DNA from: Pinus tabuliformis
Lineage: Eukaryota; Streptophyta; Pinopsida; Pinales; Pinaceae
DNA length: 64,000 bases
Assembly (NCBI GenBank): GCA_031772625.1
Contig: CM062815.1
Location: 921,608,582 to 921,672,581 of the forward strand
Direction: 5' to 3'
Position 1 is the stretch's first letter, and each line of letters begins with the position of its first letter. A model generated the notes under the pieces. That model was given only the letters and a program-made list of their open reading frames with translations. It did not search any database and was not told the origin of the DNA. Below are positions 11,230 through 23,932 of this stretch, piece after piece. The position numbers were made by a program, and so were the translations under genes.

Positions 11230-12892
11230 TGTTGGAAATAATATTGAGAGGGGGGTGAGCCAATATTATCAGATCAATAATTTTATTTTCAAACAGATTT
11301 ATATACGCTACTTCAGTGAAGTGAACTAGCGTGTACACGCAACTGTGATTAAATAAACCAGCGTATATCCAGAGAACTTGTGATTTAGACAATTTATCAT
11401 GTGTTGAGCTTAAACGAGTACATCAGTAACTTATTCGACAATGCAGTAAAAGTAGAATAATGCATCACACATAAAAAACACACATGAACACCAAGATTTA
11501 AGGTGGAAACCCAATGTGGGTAAAAACCACTTGCTGTTGTCGTCTCTGTCTTCTTTTAATAATAAGAAAATATGTTTACAATATTGTACTAGTGCAGACT
11601 CATACCAGTACGCATGCTTTTACCTGTGGAAGGTTACAACCTTGTCTCATTTTCCAGCTTCTACTGGAAGGGAGCTACAACCCCCTAGCTCTTGTACTAG
11701 CCAAAATGTTTTACTAGTACGTAGGTGCCAGCCTATAGAAAACTCCACTCTTTCACCAAGGACCACGTTTCATGAATTTTCAGATTGGATACTCCTTGAT
11801 CACAACACCACAATCTGAAGGCCACGTTTCATCAAATTTTCACACTGGACCCATAAATTTTTTTAAACTTAAACAGCATCAACCAATATTCATTTAATCT
11901 GAACAATCAAATCACTGACACCAGAACGCTGTGCTGAACCCAGAACCCTGCATCATCATTCAGAACTAGTTGTTACCTCAAAAATCATGCATTAGAGTGT
12001 ATACGCTACTTGGCTGAACCAAAACTGCGTGTATACGCTACTTCTGTGAATTAAACCCGCGTATTCCTTCAAAACTACTACAAACATAAACTTTTGAATC
12101 AAGTCTATACCAGCCATCAATATGCTGAATATTTATTGTCAACTTGCAGAGCTTTACACAGGCAGGGACAAAGATCACTTCTTCTTACTTATATAGTCAA
12201 TCAATCAAATGCCAACCTCTTTATGAATTCAGTTTTACATTCAGGTCTAAGAAGACTTCATTGACAAACAACAGTAAAGAAACAGAATTTGATCAGATAG
12301 ATCAGTTAGATCTGAAAAATAAGCTTTTATTTTGTATATGCTACTTGAAAGAACTGAACTTGCGTGTATACGCTCTTTGGTCGAGACGAACTTGCGTATA
12401 GATATGCAAATATTGACTCAGAATTTTGCTGCAATTCCAGACTTCAAACAAACCCAGATCATGATAGATAACGAATAGAACAGGCACAAAACATCTGATC
12501 TAGTCTCAACCAATATTAGATCATTCAAAAATAAGTCATTTCAAGTATCATGATTCCTGATCAAAAATTTAAATCAAGGTGCACATGAATATTTCAGATC
12601 TAGTCCCAAACATAACCCTGCAACATAAAATATACTTCAGATAGAAGTATTCCTTAGAATATTATTGCTTGCACTCATGGCATTATGATCTTCTCTTCCT
12701 TATATAACTTTAGGCCCTTTGTCAATACCTTGGACCAAAAACACTTAGTACCAATACCTTGGACCAAAAACTTGATTTTCCATCCCATATGCGCTTTTCC
12801 TTCTGTGAAAGTGCGTGTATATGTATACGCTCTTTTTGTTCTGTGTTCCCACGTGTATACGCTACTTTGAAAAAGTGAACCAGCATATACCT
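11230..12892 (-). repeat. Element A 5' LTR, inner part
   Basis: It begins TGTTGGAAAT and matches 3245-4978 closely. Element B interrupts it after 12892, and the LTR resumes at 17127. It has two units of the minisatellite that has about six in the other LTR. TATACGC modules occur at about 11302-11346, 11998-12066, 12336-12400 and 12786-12890. Confidence 0.9.
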
Positions 12893-13936
12893 TGTAGAAA
12901 TTCCCACTATAGATCACCTGATAATGCAATATACTTAAGAAAAATACAAGATCTACTTCTACAACCAATTTAGCGGAAGCTAAATCGAATATGAGCAAGA
13001 TCAATAGAACACATATAATAGATGAAAAGAAAGAAATCACATGAACAAAGAAGAATAACCCAGGGAAAGCCTCAACCTAAAACCCCAATCTCTTTATATC
13101 ATACAAGTGGAAATATAGTCCGGATTACACAAAACCTTAGCTCGAAAGCTATCCAGCTCTCAATACAATCCCTTTGCTGATCATAGAGAGTTAAAGGCCT
13201 CTCACAAACCTTTTCCTCTATCCTCCAAGCCTCCTATTTCCTTGTGCAGTTTTTCCTGGGGTCCAGTGCTTCCACAAGTGTGAATTCCCACCTCACGCTG
13301 CTCACTTGGCTCAAAAATAACTGCACAAACCTGAAGGAGATAAATCCTCATCATGGATGATCTTCCTTTATAGGAAAAATGTTCATCCAACTGATATCAC
13401 ACTGTCCCTTCTCTGATATTAACTGGGTCTCTATCTGAACTGACATGCATGAGTTATTCATGAGAGAATAATAAGTTATCTGAAGAACAGCAGTTGCATG
13501 CATGCAAGCATTAACTAACTGAACTCACATTAATTTAAACAAACTGTTTAAATCAATCTAACTGGACTTGACTTAGTTAACTGAGCCAACTAATTACTAC
13601 TCAAATTAGAACTCATCCTTATCTCTTTAACTGATGGATAAATCCCTCAATCAATGGAGAAACTGTTGCATGTCCTCACATAGACTTCATGTTTGATTTT
13701 TCCCAACTAATTAACTCATGGAGAATTAATTAATTTATTTTCAAACAACTGCTAAGACCAAATTCGAATTATTCTTCCTATGTTTAGTCCAGGGACTGAC
13801 TAAAATATGAATCCATCCTGAACTGTTAAAAATAGAATGTTATTTTTAGAAGTTCCATTTTTCATTCCCTATTGCTCAATCTAGCAATGGTACCCAAACT
13901 ACTAACTTTAGCATTTCTTGTTGCCATTTTTCAACA
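12893..13936 (-). repeat. Element B 3' LTR
   Basis: 1044 bp, beginning TGTAGAAATTCCCAC and ending TTTTTCAACA. It matches 16048-17121 throughout. A purine-rich tract on the element's strand (GAGAGGGAG, plus-strand 13937-13945) abuts it. Confidence 0.9.
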
Positions 13937-13945
13937 CTCCCTCTC

Positions 13946-14497
13946 AACAAGAAAGGCTTCAACTTGAACCTGATCTTGTACCTTTGGAATGTTCTGCATG
14001 CAACACTTCTACCAAGTGTGGTTGCTCCAGCAACTCTAGGAACAAAAAAAACTCCCAACTGACCTCTCTGTTGGGCTAGAAACATATTCTGATGTTGAAG
14101 CTCCATCTACCACTGACAAGTGCTCCCTCTATGACCTCTAAGCTGCTGCAACACTCCATGCATCTCGCACCATTACAAACCTCTCTGTGCCATCCTGCAT
14201 TGGTGCAACACTCCTGTGCCTCTCGCATTGTTGCAGCTTGGTAGCTCTACACTGTCTTGGGAATCTTGCAATGTAGCTCTCTCTGCCACTCCATTCTCAT
14301 CTGTCTCTACCCACTTAGCTAGTCCTGCTACTCCTCGTCGGGGCTCCTGTAGCAAATTCGAATCAAAGAGGTTGGGTACCTCAAGGATCCTGCCCTTATT
14401 CCAGCCTTCTTGGGATGATCACTCCACATCGCCCCACCTCCTACCTGGAGGTATGGCTGCATGTGATCCCTCTGCCCACTTGGCTTGAAATTTCCCC
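13946..14497 (-). other. Element B interior filler, no domain recognised
   Basis: This part lies where integrase and polymerase would normally be, but I see no motif of either. It is richer in G and C than its surroundings and has overlapping open frames on both strands, none of which I recognise. It may be remodelled polyprotein linker or captured sequence. Confidence 0.4.
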
Positions 14498-15118
14498 CTA
14501 CTGGAGGTCTTTGCATGAGTAGATGTCTCTATTCAATCTCCTTTCGGCTTCTCTAGTTGTGGCTGCTCCACAACCTCCTGAAGTTGCTTCACCAATTGTG
14601 GCTCCTCCACAATTGTCTAACACTTCTTTGGGGCTGCATGTTGAGAGGTAATTTACTCTCCCTCTCAACCACCAAGTATCTACCTTTGCCTTGCTCCTCA
14701 AGGCTTTGCATGCATCTTGTACCTCAAGAGCATACAGGTTCTTGACCCGTGAACCAATCTGCTTCACCTGTCTAGTGATGATGTGTCTAAGGAAAAACTT
14801 TCCCTTACTAAAGACTACATCATAGCCTTTGTCTTCTAGCATCGTGATCGACACCAAGTTTCTCTTCAGTCCTGGTACATACTTGACATCGGTCAAGGTA
14901 ATGCGAGCTCCATGCTCCCTCTAAAAAACAACCGTGCCTACACTTGAGACAATATACTTTTCATCATTACCCATCCCTATGAGTATCTGGAGATATTTCT
15001 CCTCCAAGGTACTAAACAAACTCTTGTCCTTGGTCATGTGGAAAGAAGCTCCACTATCAAGAAACCAACCACTTCCCACCATGGATGAAACCATGCATGC
15101 AAAGAGTGTGAAATCCAA
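14498..15118 (-). pseudogene. Element B protease and pre-integrase region
   Basis: On the minus strand the sequence SGWFLDSGASFHMTKDK is the copia protease active-site region. It is followed by VKYVPGLKRNLVSITMLEDK and KNLYALEV, the usual lead-in to the integrase zinc finger. The integrase core itself is absent. The frame is not continuous over this stretch. Confidence 0.85.
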
Positions 15119-15940
15119 CTCGAACTATGAGGCAAGTGCCTCACCTTCAGATCCTTCCACGAATCCCTTCTTGGATTTCCTCTGTGGACAATTTGTAGAA
15201 AAATGGCCCACCTCATGACAACAAAATCATTGCACTTTCGATTTGTCAAACTTCTTCCCACCATGGGAAGAACTCAAATTGGAAAGAGAAGCCTTCTCCT
15301 TCCCCTTCTTCACCTTACTCGCTAAGGCATATTTTTCTTCATCCTCCATGGATGAAGAATCATATTTGGTGCTTCTTCTTATCTCCTCCTACATCAAATC
15401 CGACCAAAGTTGTTCCTAATCTGGCAGTTTATCTCTTCCATTAACCGAGTCCTGGTAGCTATGCCAGCTCTTAGGAAGATTGAGGAGTGCAAGACTCACC
15501 ATGTCATCATCAGCTGTCACGATCCCTACACTTGCAAGCTCATCCCTGCATGAGGTGAGCTTGTTCAAATACATAGAGATCGTGTCGCCCTTTTCACACT
15601 TGATCTTTCGAAGTTTGTCCTTCAGTGCCATCTTCCTTTGATCACTGCTATTATGATATAGATCTTTCAATGTTTTCCACATTGAAAATGGTGTCTCCTT
15701 CCCATGGAGACTCGAGACTATGTGATCTCTAACTCCCTCCAAAAAGATTATCCTTGCTCTAGCCACACATTTCTTCCATTCAGCCAATTCAGTAGCACCA
15801 GCCAGCTTGGGGAATTCTTGATCAATGAAGTCCTTTAGACCATTATCTTCTAGTACTGCTTCAATGCGATCCTTCCAGGCTATTAATTCGAACTGCCATT
15901 AAGGGAATATTTGAGTCTCAAACCATTAAACGCCATAGGT
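15119..15940 (-). pseudogene. Element B gag
   Basis: The minus-strand translation at 15416-15787 gives a clear copia gag core (UBN2-like): EWKKCVARARIIFLEG, FSMWKTLKDLYHNSS, YLNKLTSCRDELASVGI and ALLNLPKSWHSYQD. A degraded zinc-knuckle region follows near 15180-15250. Gag builds the particle that packages element RNA. The reading frame is broken. Confidence 0.85.
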
Positions 15941-16035
15941 GAAATAGAGATGTGATAAGAACTTGATTTCTATATTCAGGAATCACAAACTTCAACTTCT
16001 CCCTTCTTGTATATTGTTCTTCCTTGATCACCTTT

Positions 16036-16047
16036 GCTCTGATACCA
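16036..16047 (-). other. Element B primer binding site (tRNA-iMet type)
   Basis: TGGTATCAGAGC on the element's strand, directly next to the LTR that starts at 16048. Confidence 0.92.
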
Positions 16048-17121
16048 TGTAGAAATTCCCACCTATAGATCACCTGATAATGCAATATACTAAAGCAAAA
16101 TACAATATCTGCTTCTACAACCAATTTAGCAGAAGGTTAATCGAATATGAGCAAGATCAATAGAACACATATAACAGATGAAGAGAAAGCAATCACATGA
16201 ACACAGAAGAATAACCGGGGAAAGCCTCAGCCTAAAACCCCAATCCCTGTATATCATACAAGTGGAAATATAGTCCGGATTACACAAAGCCTTAGCTCGG
16301 AAGCTATCCAGTTCTCAGTACAATCCCTCTGTTGCTCATAGACAATCAAAGGCCTCTCACAAACCTTCTCCTCTATCCTCCAAGCCTCCTATTTCCTTGT
16401 GCAGCTTTTCTTGGGGTCCAGTGCTTCCACAAGTGTGAATTCCCACCTCACACTGCTCACTTGGCTCAGAAATAACTGCACAAACCTGAAGGAGATAAAT
16501 CCTCATCATGGATGAGCTTCCTTTATAGGAAAAATATTCATCAAACTGATAGTACATTGTCCCTTCTCTGATCTCAACTGGGTCTCTGTCTGAACTGACA
16601 TGCATGAGTTATTCATGAGAGAATATTCAGTTATCTGAAGATCAATAGTTACATGCATGCAAGCATTAACTAACTAAACTCACATTAATTTAAACAAACT
16701 GTTTAAATCAATCTAACTGGACTTGACTCAGTTAACTGAGCCAACTAATTACTACTCAAATTAGAACTCATCCTTATCTCTTTAATTGATGGATAAATCC
16801 CTCAATCAATGGAGAAATTGTTGCATGTCCTCACATAGACTTCATGTTTGATTTTTCCCAACTAATTAACTCATGGAGAATTAATTTATTTATTTTCAAA
16901 TAGCTGCTAAAACCAGATTCGAATTTTACTTCCTATGTTTAGTCTAGGGACTGACTAAAATAGGAATCCATCCTGAATTGCTAAAAATAGAATGCTATTT
17001 TTAGCACTTCCATTTTTCATTCCCTATTGCTTAATCCAACACTACTACCCAAACTGCTATTTTTAGCAGTGCTATTTTTAGCACTTCTATTTTTAGCATT
17101 TCTTGTTGCCATTTTTCAACA
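16048..17121 (-). repeat. Element B 5' LTR
   Basis: 1074 bp matching 12893-13936. It is slightly longer because a short array of CTATTTTTAGCA units near 17050-17100 has more copies here than in the partner LTR. Confidence 0.9.
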
Positions 17122-17126
17122 TTCCT

Positions 17127-17243
17127 CTCTTTCTTCAATCTTTGGAATCTGATCTGTAATCCTTTGTTGTTAACTTGTTACATTGTGAACTGTCATCTGT
17201 GTGAGTTGCCATCAAGGACATCACGTGTATCATAATGCCAACT
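17127..17243 (-). repeat. Element A 5' LTR, outer part
   Basis: This 117-bp piece, from the ctctttcttcaatc motif to the terminal ccaac, matches 4979-5093 and completes the LTR cut by element B. The repeat atttc follows at 17244-17248. Confidence 0.9.
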
Positions 17244-17248
17244 ATTTC

Positions 17249-19059
17249 ATCTCTACAATTAATCTGTCCATTTGAATCTTTGTGTGTGGCTATGGATATA
17301 AAATCTGAAGCTAAGAGGCCAAATATGGCAATGTTTTTGTATATGGTCTCATAGGAATTGGCATCATCTTCTAGATTGATCAGTTTAGTCAAGTCTTCAT
17401 TATTGAACATTTGGAAAAGTCTGTGCTAGTAGTGATAAGAAATTTCTTTAAGTCTCGACCTGTTATCTCATCTCACCTTAGTTTTTCTCTTTCATAATAT
17501 AGAAAAAATAAAAAAGTAGTTGAAGAGAGATGAAGGGGGGGAAGGCAATGAGGTTATCCCAAAATTATTAAGATTGTGGGGGGAGTGCATCCAAGTAAGT
17601 GTAAGTATATATCATGTTAGAGTTCAAGCCTATGCCTTGACCAAGTTTTGAGGGGATTTTTCATGTACCAAATTACATATTTTAAGATATATAACATTAT
17701 TCACATCACAATTCAAAATCACTAAAATATAATGGAACAAACTTGCAATAAGCATCCTAAAAACAACCAGATTCAAGACATTTATCCCTATCTTTTTTGT
17801 GTCTTTTTCTTGGTATAAATAATAGGTTGGCATTTATGAATTTTTTTTTGGCTAATAAAAAATTCATATCGTTGGGCCATCTTTGTCATAGTAAATTTCA
17901 ATTAAGATTCATAACTTCATTCAGATAGAACACAAAAAATATCATTTACATATTTTTCCCATGGGCACCAGATAAAGATGGTTATTGCTATGGACACTCC
18001 ATTGGAAAATGATTAAGAAAGAGATAGAAACCATGAATTGACTCTCAAAATATTGCAGAGTTAGTACCATCAATAGAAAACATTTTCAAACTTTCACCAA
18101 GTAATACCAAAAAAGTGAATACTCATCCAAGCATGATATATTAACATAGATAAATGTCCAAATTACTGAAAACAACATCCAAGTATGAATATCTGGAAGA
18201 TTAAGGTCACAAAATATAATTGCATAAAATCCTTACATGCAAAACTCAAAGCTTGCAAAGTCGGAAATTTGAATAATACCCATATCTTTACACATGGAAC
18301 AAGTAAGAGCACCAATTGTTTATAACCATCTTAAAATATGCAGATCCACTTCCAAAAAATAAAATAATGCCTAATACTCATCGTCGATAACCATTCTGAG
18401 AAAAATTGGGGAAACAAAGCTTGTAATAACATTTCATACAAGAGGTTAATTTTATAACCATGACGTTAAAGAAAATTCAGCTCAGGATGATGTTTTATAG
18501 GTAACAAGTTTCTTTTAACATGTCTAACCCATTACATATTTTTGGGTCTAGTTTCTTATAGTTGACTTGTACTTGGGCTTGTCGTTCTTGTACATGAGAG
18601 AAATATCGGGTATAAGAAGATCATCAAGGTTTGGATAAGGAAACAAGGAGTAGGTTGACAATCAAACTTGTAATCAACAAAATATTTGTGTTACAGAAAC
18701 AATATTGAAAGTTAGGAATTTATATCTGCTACAAATGTTAAAAAGGGAATAGTAATATGCTACATTAGAATAAATGATATCTTGGATATTGTCAATGCAG
18801 GATTCTACTTTTCTTTCAGGATCACTAGGTAGATACTGTCATTACTGTTTATATTTGGGTGGAAAATATTAGTGTAGAATGCAAACTGCACAGTATTTGA
18901 AAACCTTTAACAATAGCATAATCATTATAATGCATATAAAAAATATACTAAATGGCACGTTTTAAAAAACTACATATGCTAGACATGTGCAACCAAAATA
19001 AAATTGCTAATCTATCGGCATCAGATGTGGAAATTTACATATCAGATAGTCTTATATAA
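17249..19059. other. AT-rich DNA, no gene seen
   Basis: A minus-strand frame at 17135-17410 runs from the element A LTR into this flank. Its flank part contains ETIYKNIAIFGLLASDF, which I do not recognise. The rest is AT-rich with no convincing frame or repeat. Confidence 0.5.
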
Positions 19060-19069
19060 TTCAATACGA

Positions 19070-20450
19070 GTCCCTTAAAATGCATGAAGATGAAGGAATT
19101 GCAATTTTTTGTCTTAGAGTAGATGAAGTAGTTAACACTATGAAGGGTCTTAGTGATAAAATTGAATATTCTACAATTGTTGAAAATATATTAAGATCAC
19201 TAACTCCTAGGTTCAATGCAAAAGTATCGACCATTGAGGAAATGTGGGATTTGAATCAATTACCCATCGAAGGTCTCCATGGAATCATGAAAACTTACAA
19301 AATAAGGAAAAAAGGAGGCCAATTGGAAATAAGAGAAGTTACCTTCAAATTTACAAGCAAAGGAAAATAAAGCAAGAGCTAGATGATGATTGTTGCATCT
19401 CAGATGAGGAAGAAGCAAAAATTTTCAGCAAGCTATAGACAGGTACTGTAAAAATCAAAGGTAGGCCCCCATTTAATTGCTTTTCTTGTGGAAGGATAGG
19501 ACATCATGCTACTAAATGTCCATATAAAGAGAATATTTCAAAAGGAAAGAACACATCTAAGAAGAATGTTAAAAGGAATTTCATGAAAAAGAAGAGCTTT
19601 TATACTCATGAAGATAGTGAATGTTCTTTTGATGATGAAGATGTTGACTCTAACTCTAACCAAGAATATAAAATTATCATGGCCTTTGAAGATCAATTTG
19701 CAAGTGAATCAGATAACTATGATGATTTAATGGATGCATTAAAAGAGATTGGTAGACTCAAGAATATCAATCAAACTCAAGAAAAGGATATAAATATCTT
19801 AGTTGAATAAATGACTCAATTTAGATTTTGTCTAAAAGAGTCTAAAAGAACATAGTAAGTTCTAAGAAAACAATTCCAAGAAAAAGAAAAGCACTATGAG
19901 AAATTAGAATATAAAATTGTGGGGCTAAGGAAAGAACTTGAGAAAACAAAAGCTCAATTGAATCTAAATCTAAAATTTGCAAAAGGGTTAAAGACATTAT
20001 AAGATATTATTAAGGTTTATTGTTCCCCCTCAATCAAGACATGTCATCGATACAATGCATAACAAAGTAAAAAAAGAACAGGATCTATGATATCTACTGG
20101 TGCAGGTAAAAAGAGTGATGTAAATGTTGTAAAAATTGGAAGTGAGTAGGGAAACAAGAGTCAACAAAAGAAGGAAGGATCAAGCCATGCAAATATAAAG
20201 TAAAGGAAGCAACAAAGGTACTCCTCCCATAATAAAGAACCAAGTTATTCAAGACAATTATTTTCTCCTAAGTACTATTATTTCCATGGTTATTGCTTTG
20301 CATGCCATAACTTTGGTCACAAGGAAATTCACTGTGTAGTTTATGAAACTATCAAGAATAGAGAAGAAAGAGCTAAGCATGATTCAAGCAAGTCAAGGAA
20401 GTTCTCCAGTAATTTTTTATCTCCTCTTATGAATGATATTGAATGTATCA
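19070..20450 (+). pseudogene. Element C gag
   Basis: The segment starts in the gag core (LRVDEVVNTMKGLSDKIE; ILRSLTPRFNAKVSTIEEM). A CCHC knuckle CFSCGRIGHHATKC lies at 19478-19519. An acidic and then coiled-coil-like stretch runs over about 19600-20000, and a second knuckle CFACHNFGHKEIHC lies at 20294-20335. The same two-knuckle layout is seen in element A. Broken. Confidence 0.85.
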
Positions 20451-20559
20451 TATGAAATAACTTTGGACACGAAGAAAATGAACCAAAAGTAGGATCATTA
20501 CATCTTATCAGCATGAGTAGAGGATAAATCCTCCCAAAAGATGGAAAATAAAGACCACT

Positions 20560-21830
20560 TCCTATTCTGAAAGATGTAATTTAGCTTTGTATGCAAGGGA
20601 TCAAGAAAATCTTTGGTATATTGACAACAATTTCTCAAAACACATGACGGGTGACAAAGATAAGTTTTCTTCTTTTAATGAAGTTAAGAAAGAAAAGAAT
20701 GTCTCTTTTTGTAATAATTCGCATGTTATTATTAGAGGAAAAGGTTCAGTGATTTTAAAAGATAAAACCAAAGTTGAGAATGTATTGTTTGTAGATGGCT
20801 TAAAACATAACCTGTTGAGTGTCATCCAAATGTGCAATCAGGGGCATGATGTTATTTTTATACCTAAAGGTTGTTTAGTCAAAGAATTGGGCATAGGAAA
20901 GGTTGTATCAAAGCAACCAGAATTCTAGATAATGAATACATTTAAGAAGGTGACAATGAACACTGCTTCTTGAGAAAAACTGAAGAAAGTTGGTTATGGC
21001 ACAAAAGGTCGGGACATCTGTTTCAACCCATTATATAAACTAAGCAAGAAGGGAGTTGTTTAAGACATGCTAGATATCATACCACCAGAAAATAACATCT
21101 GCAAATCCTATCAATTTGGTAAGCAGTCAAGAGTTCAATTCAAGGAAAAAGAATGTTCTTCAGAAAAACCTCTTGAACTAATTCATATAGATTTATGTGG
21201 ACCAATGAGGAATAAGTCTCCTTGAGGTGAAAAATATTTTATGTTATTAATTGATGACTACACTAGAATGTGTTGGGTTGGTTTGCTAAAATTTAAAGAT
21301 GAAGCTTTTGAGAAATTTAAAATATTCAAGGCTATGGTTGAAAATGAAATGGACTTAAAAATAAAATGTATTAGATATGATAGAGGGGGTGAATTCATAT
21401 CAGATGAATTCTTTGATTTTTGTGATCAACATGGTATCAAAATATAGTTTTCCATAGCCAAAACTCCTCAACAAAATAAATTTGCAGAAAGAATGAAAAA
21501 AACATTTCAATAAATGGCACGTGAAATTCTTGACAAAACTGGGGTATCTCACAACTTTTGGGGAGAAGTAGTACAAACAATAGTTGATATGGTAGTGAAA
21601 ACCCACAACCATTAAGTAATTTAAAATATTTAGAAGCAATCTTTTATCATGATAAATGATGATAATCTTAGTAAATTTGAACCCAGTGCCAATGAAGGAA
21701 TTCTTCTTCGATATTCCTCCAGAAGTAAAGGGTACATATGTTACAATAATTAACTTCATAAAATTGTTGAATGTATAAATGTTACAGTTGATGAAGGATC
21801 TATGTGCCCCAAAAGAAAAATACAAGCTAA
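20560..21830 (+). pseudogene. Element C protease and integrase region
   Basis: A protease-like WYIDNNFSKHMTGDKD segment lies near 20620. Next come the pre-integrase lead-in NVLFVDGLKHNLLSVIQM and the integrase core with IDDYTRMCWVGLLKFKDEAF and RYDRGGEFISDEFFDFCDQH at 21240-21447. The copia integrase tail follows and is strongly decayed. Confidence 0.85.
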
Positions 21831-22079
21831 TGATGAACAACCTTTCATTGACATCAAATAAATTGTAGGTGAAGAAGAAGGATAAGCATTAGAAGAAGAA
21901 ATTCCAAAAGTAAACTAGCCAAAAAAATACCCCATCCAAGTACTTATAGAAAAATCATTTTGATACCCAAATACTTGGTGATAAAGAGGTCAAAATACAA
22001 ATTAGAAGAGAATTTACTGGATCATCTAGTCACTTAGCTTTATTGTCTACAATTTAACCTAAAAATGTGCATAAAGCAT

Positions 22080-23080
22080 AAAAATATGAATGTTGGATTA
22101 CAACCATGAATGAAGAACTCAAACGAATAGAAAAGAATCATACATGGGAACTAGTTCCAAGGCCACAAAATAAAAATGTAATTAATACCAAATGGGTGTT
22201 TAAGAACAAATTGAATGAAAATCGAAAAGTAGTCAGGGAAAAAGCACGACTTGTTTGGAAAGGATATGCTGAACAAGTAGTAATATATTTTGCAGAAACA
22301 TTTTCACTCGTGGCTCGTCTTTAAACCATTAGAATGTTCCTAGCATTTGTCAGTTTTCACAAATTTAAAGTATATAAGATGGATGTTAAATTCTCTTTCT
22401 TGGATGGGGATTTAGAGGAAGTAGTTTACATTGAATAACATGAGGGGTTTATTCTTGGTAATGACACAAATATTGTTTGCAGACTTAAAAAGGCCTTGTA
22501 TGGGTTGAAACAAGCCCTCCAAGCTTGGTGTTATCGTCTTGAAAAATATCTTCAACAACAGGGATTCAAGAAAGGGTCAACAAATAACAACCTATATATC
22601 AAAGCACTTAAAGACAAACTGTTGGTGGTATTGGTTTACGTTGATGGCATCATTTTTGGAAGCAATGTAGACTCAATGAGATAATGGTTTGCATCTGCTA
22701 TGCAACAAGAATTTGAAATGTCTCTTCTTGGTGAACTAACATTTTTTCTTATCTACAAGTACATCACACTAAGGAAGGCATTTTTCTTTGTCAAACAAAA
22801 TATCTCAAGGATATCTTGAATAAATATGGATTAGAAGATTTTAAACATGTTTGCACACATATGGTAACAGGATGTACTCTCAGCCAAAATGATGACTCCC
22901 CAGTAGTTAATCAATATGAATATCGGTCAATGATTGGTAGATTACTTTATCTTACAATTACTATACCATATATTATGCATGTAGTTGTCATTGTTGGAGG
23001 ATTCCAGAAAAATCCTAAAGAGTCTCATCTCAAAGTTGTTAAAATAATATTCAAGTATCTATAAGGAATGCAAGATCTTG
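22080..23080 (+). pseudogene. Element C reverse transcriptase region
   Basis: Landmarks are [36 protein letters not shown]-like MYGLKQALQAW, and the catalytic region VLVYVDGIIFGSN near 22630-22670. Then SLLGELTFF and MIGRLLYL follow. It is clearly homologous to 6292-7674 on the other strand. Broken. Confidence 0.87.
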
Positions 23081-23149
23081 GACTAGGGTATCCAAAAAGC
23101 ACAGATGTTACACTTCAAGCATATACTGATGCAGATTGGTCCGACAAAA

Positions 23150-23610
23150 TTAATGATTGAAAAAGTACCAATGGAGGATTTTTTTTCTTGGGACAATGCC
23201 TAGTCTCTTGGTTCAACAAAAAACAAAGATTTATAGCTCTATCAACTACTGAAGATTCAGAATATGTTACAATTGCAACTTGTTGTACACAACTGCTATA
23301 GATGAATCAAACACTACAAGATATCCAAGTCAACCGTTCACAACATGTCTCTATTATTTGTGACAACACTAGTGCTATCAGTATCTCTAAAAACCTATTT
23401 ATGCATTCAAAGATTAAGCACATTCCCATAAAGTACCATTTTCTTAGAGAACAAGTCTTGGAGTAGAAAGTGAAGTTGGAGTATATTCCTTCCAAAGAAT
23501 AAGTTGTAGAATTATTTACCAAACCTCTTCCTCATGAGCCATTTGAATATCTCTGACATCAATTGGGGTTGATCTCTATTCTTCAATATCTTAATTTTCT
23601 TTAACTAGAC
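23150..23610 (+). pseudogene. Element C RNase H region
   Basis: Plus-strand translation shows SLVSWFNKKQ-like sequence, then ICDNTSAISISKNLFMHSK and IKHIPIKYHFLREQVL. These match the RNase H end of element A. Broken. Confidence 0.83.
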
Positions 23611-23932
23611 AAGGGGAGTATGATTTAAGGGGGAGATAGTTGTGAGATGATATATTCTTTAATGTAAAGAACATATGTGTGTAGTATTATATCCCTATAT
23701 GATGTTACAACATGTTTTTCTATTTTTCTGTATAAGCATGCATCTGTCTCTCTTTCTGGTGTCTCAATCACATATTGGATGTTTATAGTCCCTCCCATGT
23801 TCAGGGGTATTTTTAGAGGATTTGGTTCATCACCATTTTCCCCTGATGTAAAAGGGGGAGAGAAGCACTTGGTGTTTTTGTAGAAGGTCTTGGTGTTTTT
23901 TTTAGGTTGACAACAAGTCCAAAGGGGGAGAT
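23611..23932 (+). other. Element C polypurine tracts
   Basis: Purine tracts of the AAGGGG(G)AG type occur near 23611, 23627, 23851 and 23921. The last reads AAAGGGGGAGAT and directly precedes the LTR start, exactly as in element A. Repeated tracts support a Sirevirus-like placement. Confidence 0.7.

Larger units (their letters stand above)
12893..17121 (-). mobile_element. Element B: non-autonomous Ty1/copia element nested in A's LTR
   Basis: LTRs lie at 12893-13936 and 16048-17121, both bounded by TG and CA. They are flanked by tacct (12888-12892) and ttcct (17122-17126), a near-identical 5-bp target repeat. A tRNA-iMet-type primer site abuts the right LTR, which sets the minus orientation. 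The 2.1-kb interior carries gag, a protease-like region and the short pre-integrase segment only. No integrase core, reverse transcriptase or RNase H is visible, so it is a deletion-type or gag-only derivative. By eye the LTRs differ at roughly 6-7% in their first 220 bp, so it is an old insertion. Confidence 0.9.
3245..17243 (-). mobile_element. Element A: Sirevirus-like Ty1/copia LTR retrotransposon, broken, with two nested insertions
   Basis: This minus-strand element has LTRs at 3245-5093 (its 3' LTR) and at 11230-12892 plus 17127-17243 (its 5' LTR, split by element B). The 5-bp repeat atttc lies on both sides (3240-3244 and 17244-17248). A tRNA-iMet-type primer site abuts the 5' LTR, and several polypurine tracts lie next to the 3' LTR. 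Internal order on the minus strand is gag, protease, integrase, reverse transcriptase and RNase H, which is the copia order. The long LTRs, multiple polypurine tracts and coiled-coil gag point to the Sirevirus group. That placement is inference from family knowledge. The coding region looks dead, with several breaks plus a solo-LTR insertion in gag. By eye the two LTRs differ at roughly 6-7% over their first 260 bp, so it is clearly older than element D. Confidence 0.9.

Noticed and set aside
14173-14516. Overlapping open frames on both strands inside element B
   Set aside because: They come from GC-richer filler DNA with few stops by composition. No motif or matching protein is recognised.
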